A stretch of DNA of 15,579 bases from positions 1 through 15,579 of the forward strand of contig JBLIME010000036.1 of the NCBI GenBank assembly GCA_047638515.1, written 5' to 3'. The translations under genes and the position numbers were made by a program. Positions within the stretch are counted from its first letter, which is position 1. The number at the start of each line of letters is the position of its first letter. The stretch is from CANLBN01 sp047638515 (GTDB lineage Bacteria > Pseudomonadota > Gammaproteobacteria > Pseudomonadales > Cellvibrionaceae). Positions 14,473 through 15,579 of this stretch are shown in pieces. The notes under the pieces are model-generated. The model had not been told where the DNA came from. It ran no database searches and was given only the letters and a program-made list of their open reading frames with translations.

Positions 14473-15579
14473 CTAGGCTGGTTCTAGCTCACTCTCGACC
14501 TCAAGTGCGATATCGTCATCCTTACCTACAAAAATATTGACTGTACCGCCGCCGCTTAACTCACCAAATAATACCATCTCTGCCAATGGCTTTTTGAGCT
14601 TATCTTGTATCAAGCGCGCCATGGGACGGGCACCCATCTTTTCGTCGTAGCCGTGCTCAGCTAACCACGCACGGGCGTCATCGTTAATATTCAGCACCAC
14701 ACGCTTATCGTCAAGCTGCAACTGTAGCTGTACCAAAAACTTATCGACAACAGTTTTGACGACTGACTTAGAGAGTGTAGAAAATTGAATAATTGAATCA
14801 ATTCTATTTCTAAACTCTGGTGTAAAGACTTTCTTAAGTGCCTCCATACCGTCACTACTGTGATCCTGCTTGGTGAAACCAATAGATGCTCTACTCATTT
14901 CTTCCGCACCCGCATTTGTGGTCATAATGATAATGGTGTTGCGGAAGTCGGCTTTGCGACCATTATTATCAGTCAAGGTGCCGTGGTCCATTACTTGTAG
15001 AAGTATATTGAACACTTCTGGGTGCGCTTTTTCAATCTCATCGAGCAGCAGAACACTGTGAGGCTGCTTAGTAACGGCTTCCGTTAACAAACCGCCTTGG
15101 TCAAAACCAACATAGCCAGGTGGAGCACCGATTAATCGAGAAACGGTGTGGCGCTCCATGTACTCCGACATATCAAAGCGAATCAGATCAATACCCATTG
15201 CCTCTGACAGCTGCTTACAAAGCTCAGTTTTACCCACACCCGTTGGTCCCGTAAACAAGAACGAACCGATTGGCTTATCTTCAGCGCCGAGACCCGCTCG
15301 AGATAATTTAATTGATGTTGTTAACGCATCAATTGCAGTCTCTTGGCCAAACACTGTCATTTTAAGAGAACCATCTAGCTTACGAAGCTGCTCCTTGTCG
15401 GATGTCGATATAGTTTTAGGTGGAATACGTGCAATGCTGGCGACAACTTTTTCAATGTCACTTACACCTAGCTGCTTCTTACGTTTACTCGGTGATTGTA
15501 GCTGTTGATAAGCACCGGCTTCATCAATGACGTCAATAGCTTTATCGGGCATAAAACGATCGGTAATGTACCGACTTGA
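14473..15579 (-). CDS. clpA: ATP-dependent Clp protease ATPase subunit ClpA (C-terminal part, runs off the right edge)
   Basis: ClpA is the hexameric AAA+ unfoldase that feeds substrates, including ClpS-delivered N-degron proteins, into ClpP. The visible 368 residues are the end of the first ATPase module (SSRYITDRFMPDKAIDVIDE, reading continuously from the window edge) and the whole second module. Counting from the edge, Walker A GPTGVGKT is at 111-118, Walker B VLLLDE at 176-181, the ClpP-docking loop IGF at 233-235 (IGL in E. coli; both fit the docking consensus), FRNR at 256-259 and sensor 2 GARP at 316-319. The protein ends EVESELEPA. The missing N-terminus and any adjacent clpS would be beyond 15579. 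Convergence with infA matches the usual gammaproteobacterial order. Confidence 0.97.
   Translation of the reverse strand, partial: SSRYITDRFMPDKAIDVIDEAGAYQQLQSPSKRKKQLGVSDIEKVVASIARIPPKTISTSDKEQLRKLDGSLKMTVFGQETAIDALTTSIKLSRAGLGAEDKPIGSFLFTGPTGVGKTELCKQLSEAMGIDLIRFDMSEYMERHTVSRLIGAPPGYVGFDQGGLLTEAVTKQPHSVLLLDEIEKAHPEVFNILLQVMDHGTLTDNNGRKADFRNTIIIMTTNAGAEEMSRASIGFTKQDHSSDGMEALKKVFTPEFRNRIDSIIQFSTLSKSVVKTVVDKFLVQLQLQLDDKRVVLNINDDARAWLAEHGYDEKMGARPMARLIQDKLKKPLAEMVLFGELSGGGTVNIFVGKDDDIALEVESELEPA

Overview
The window is a slice of chromosomal housekeeping sequence from a gammaproteobacterium, of moderate GC by eye. The gene order cysG-serS-crcB-rarA-lolA-ftsK // trxB-aat-bpt-infA // clpA is, from memory, the arrangement of Pseudomonas and its relatives. 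E. coli differs by having lrp, cydDC and serW in the same neighbourhood; none of these is visible here. Protein sequences also look gammaproteobacterial (fused three-function CysG, FtsK with four N-terminal membrane segments, Bpt-type leucyltransferase). Genus cannot be told from the sequence alone; a marine lineage outside the Enterobacteria is a guess.

Layout. (1) 1-2012: a plus-strand MFS transporter whose 12-helix body is followed by a long cytoplasmic tail containing eight consecutive 15-residue helical repeats; this is the most unusual protein of the window. (2) 2013-2377: a convergent gap rich in inverted repeats. (3) 10607 down to 2378: a minus-strand series ftsK, lolA, rarA, crcB, serS, cysG. 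It covers chromosome dimer resolution, lipoprotein export, replication-fork maintenance, fluoride export, serine-tRNA charging and siroheme synthesis. rarA and crcB overlap by ATGA, but a 440-bp gap separates crcB from serS. (4) 10608-11101: a 494-bp divergent control region between ftsK and trxB. (5) 11102-14318: plus-strand trxB, aat, bpt, infA. (6) 14415-14450: a perfect bidirectional terminator. (7) 14473 to the right edge: the C-terminal part of clpA, minus strand.

How the genes work together: aat and bpt attach Leu/Phe to protein N-termini, and clpA (with ClpS/ClpP, outside the window) unfolds the resulting N-degron substrates, so the right end is an N-degron neighbourhood. The remaining genes are functionally separate core genes kept together by conserved synteny.

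No mobile element, CRISPR array, tRNA or rRNA gene was seen. The less ordinary signals are the MFS tail repeats, a perfect 24-bp palindrome sitting on the putative lolA promoter, an 11-bp hairpin in the trxB leader, a nested set of stems between crcB and serS, and a long hairpin just after cysG. Several start codons were placed by ribosome-binding site or family length rather than by the longest reading frame (MFS GTG at 234, cysG 3781, serS 5227, trxB 11102, infA 14100).
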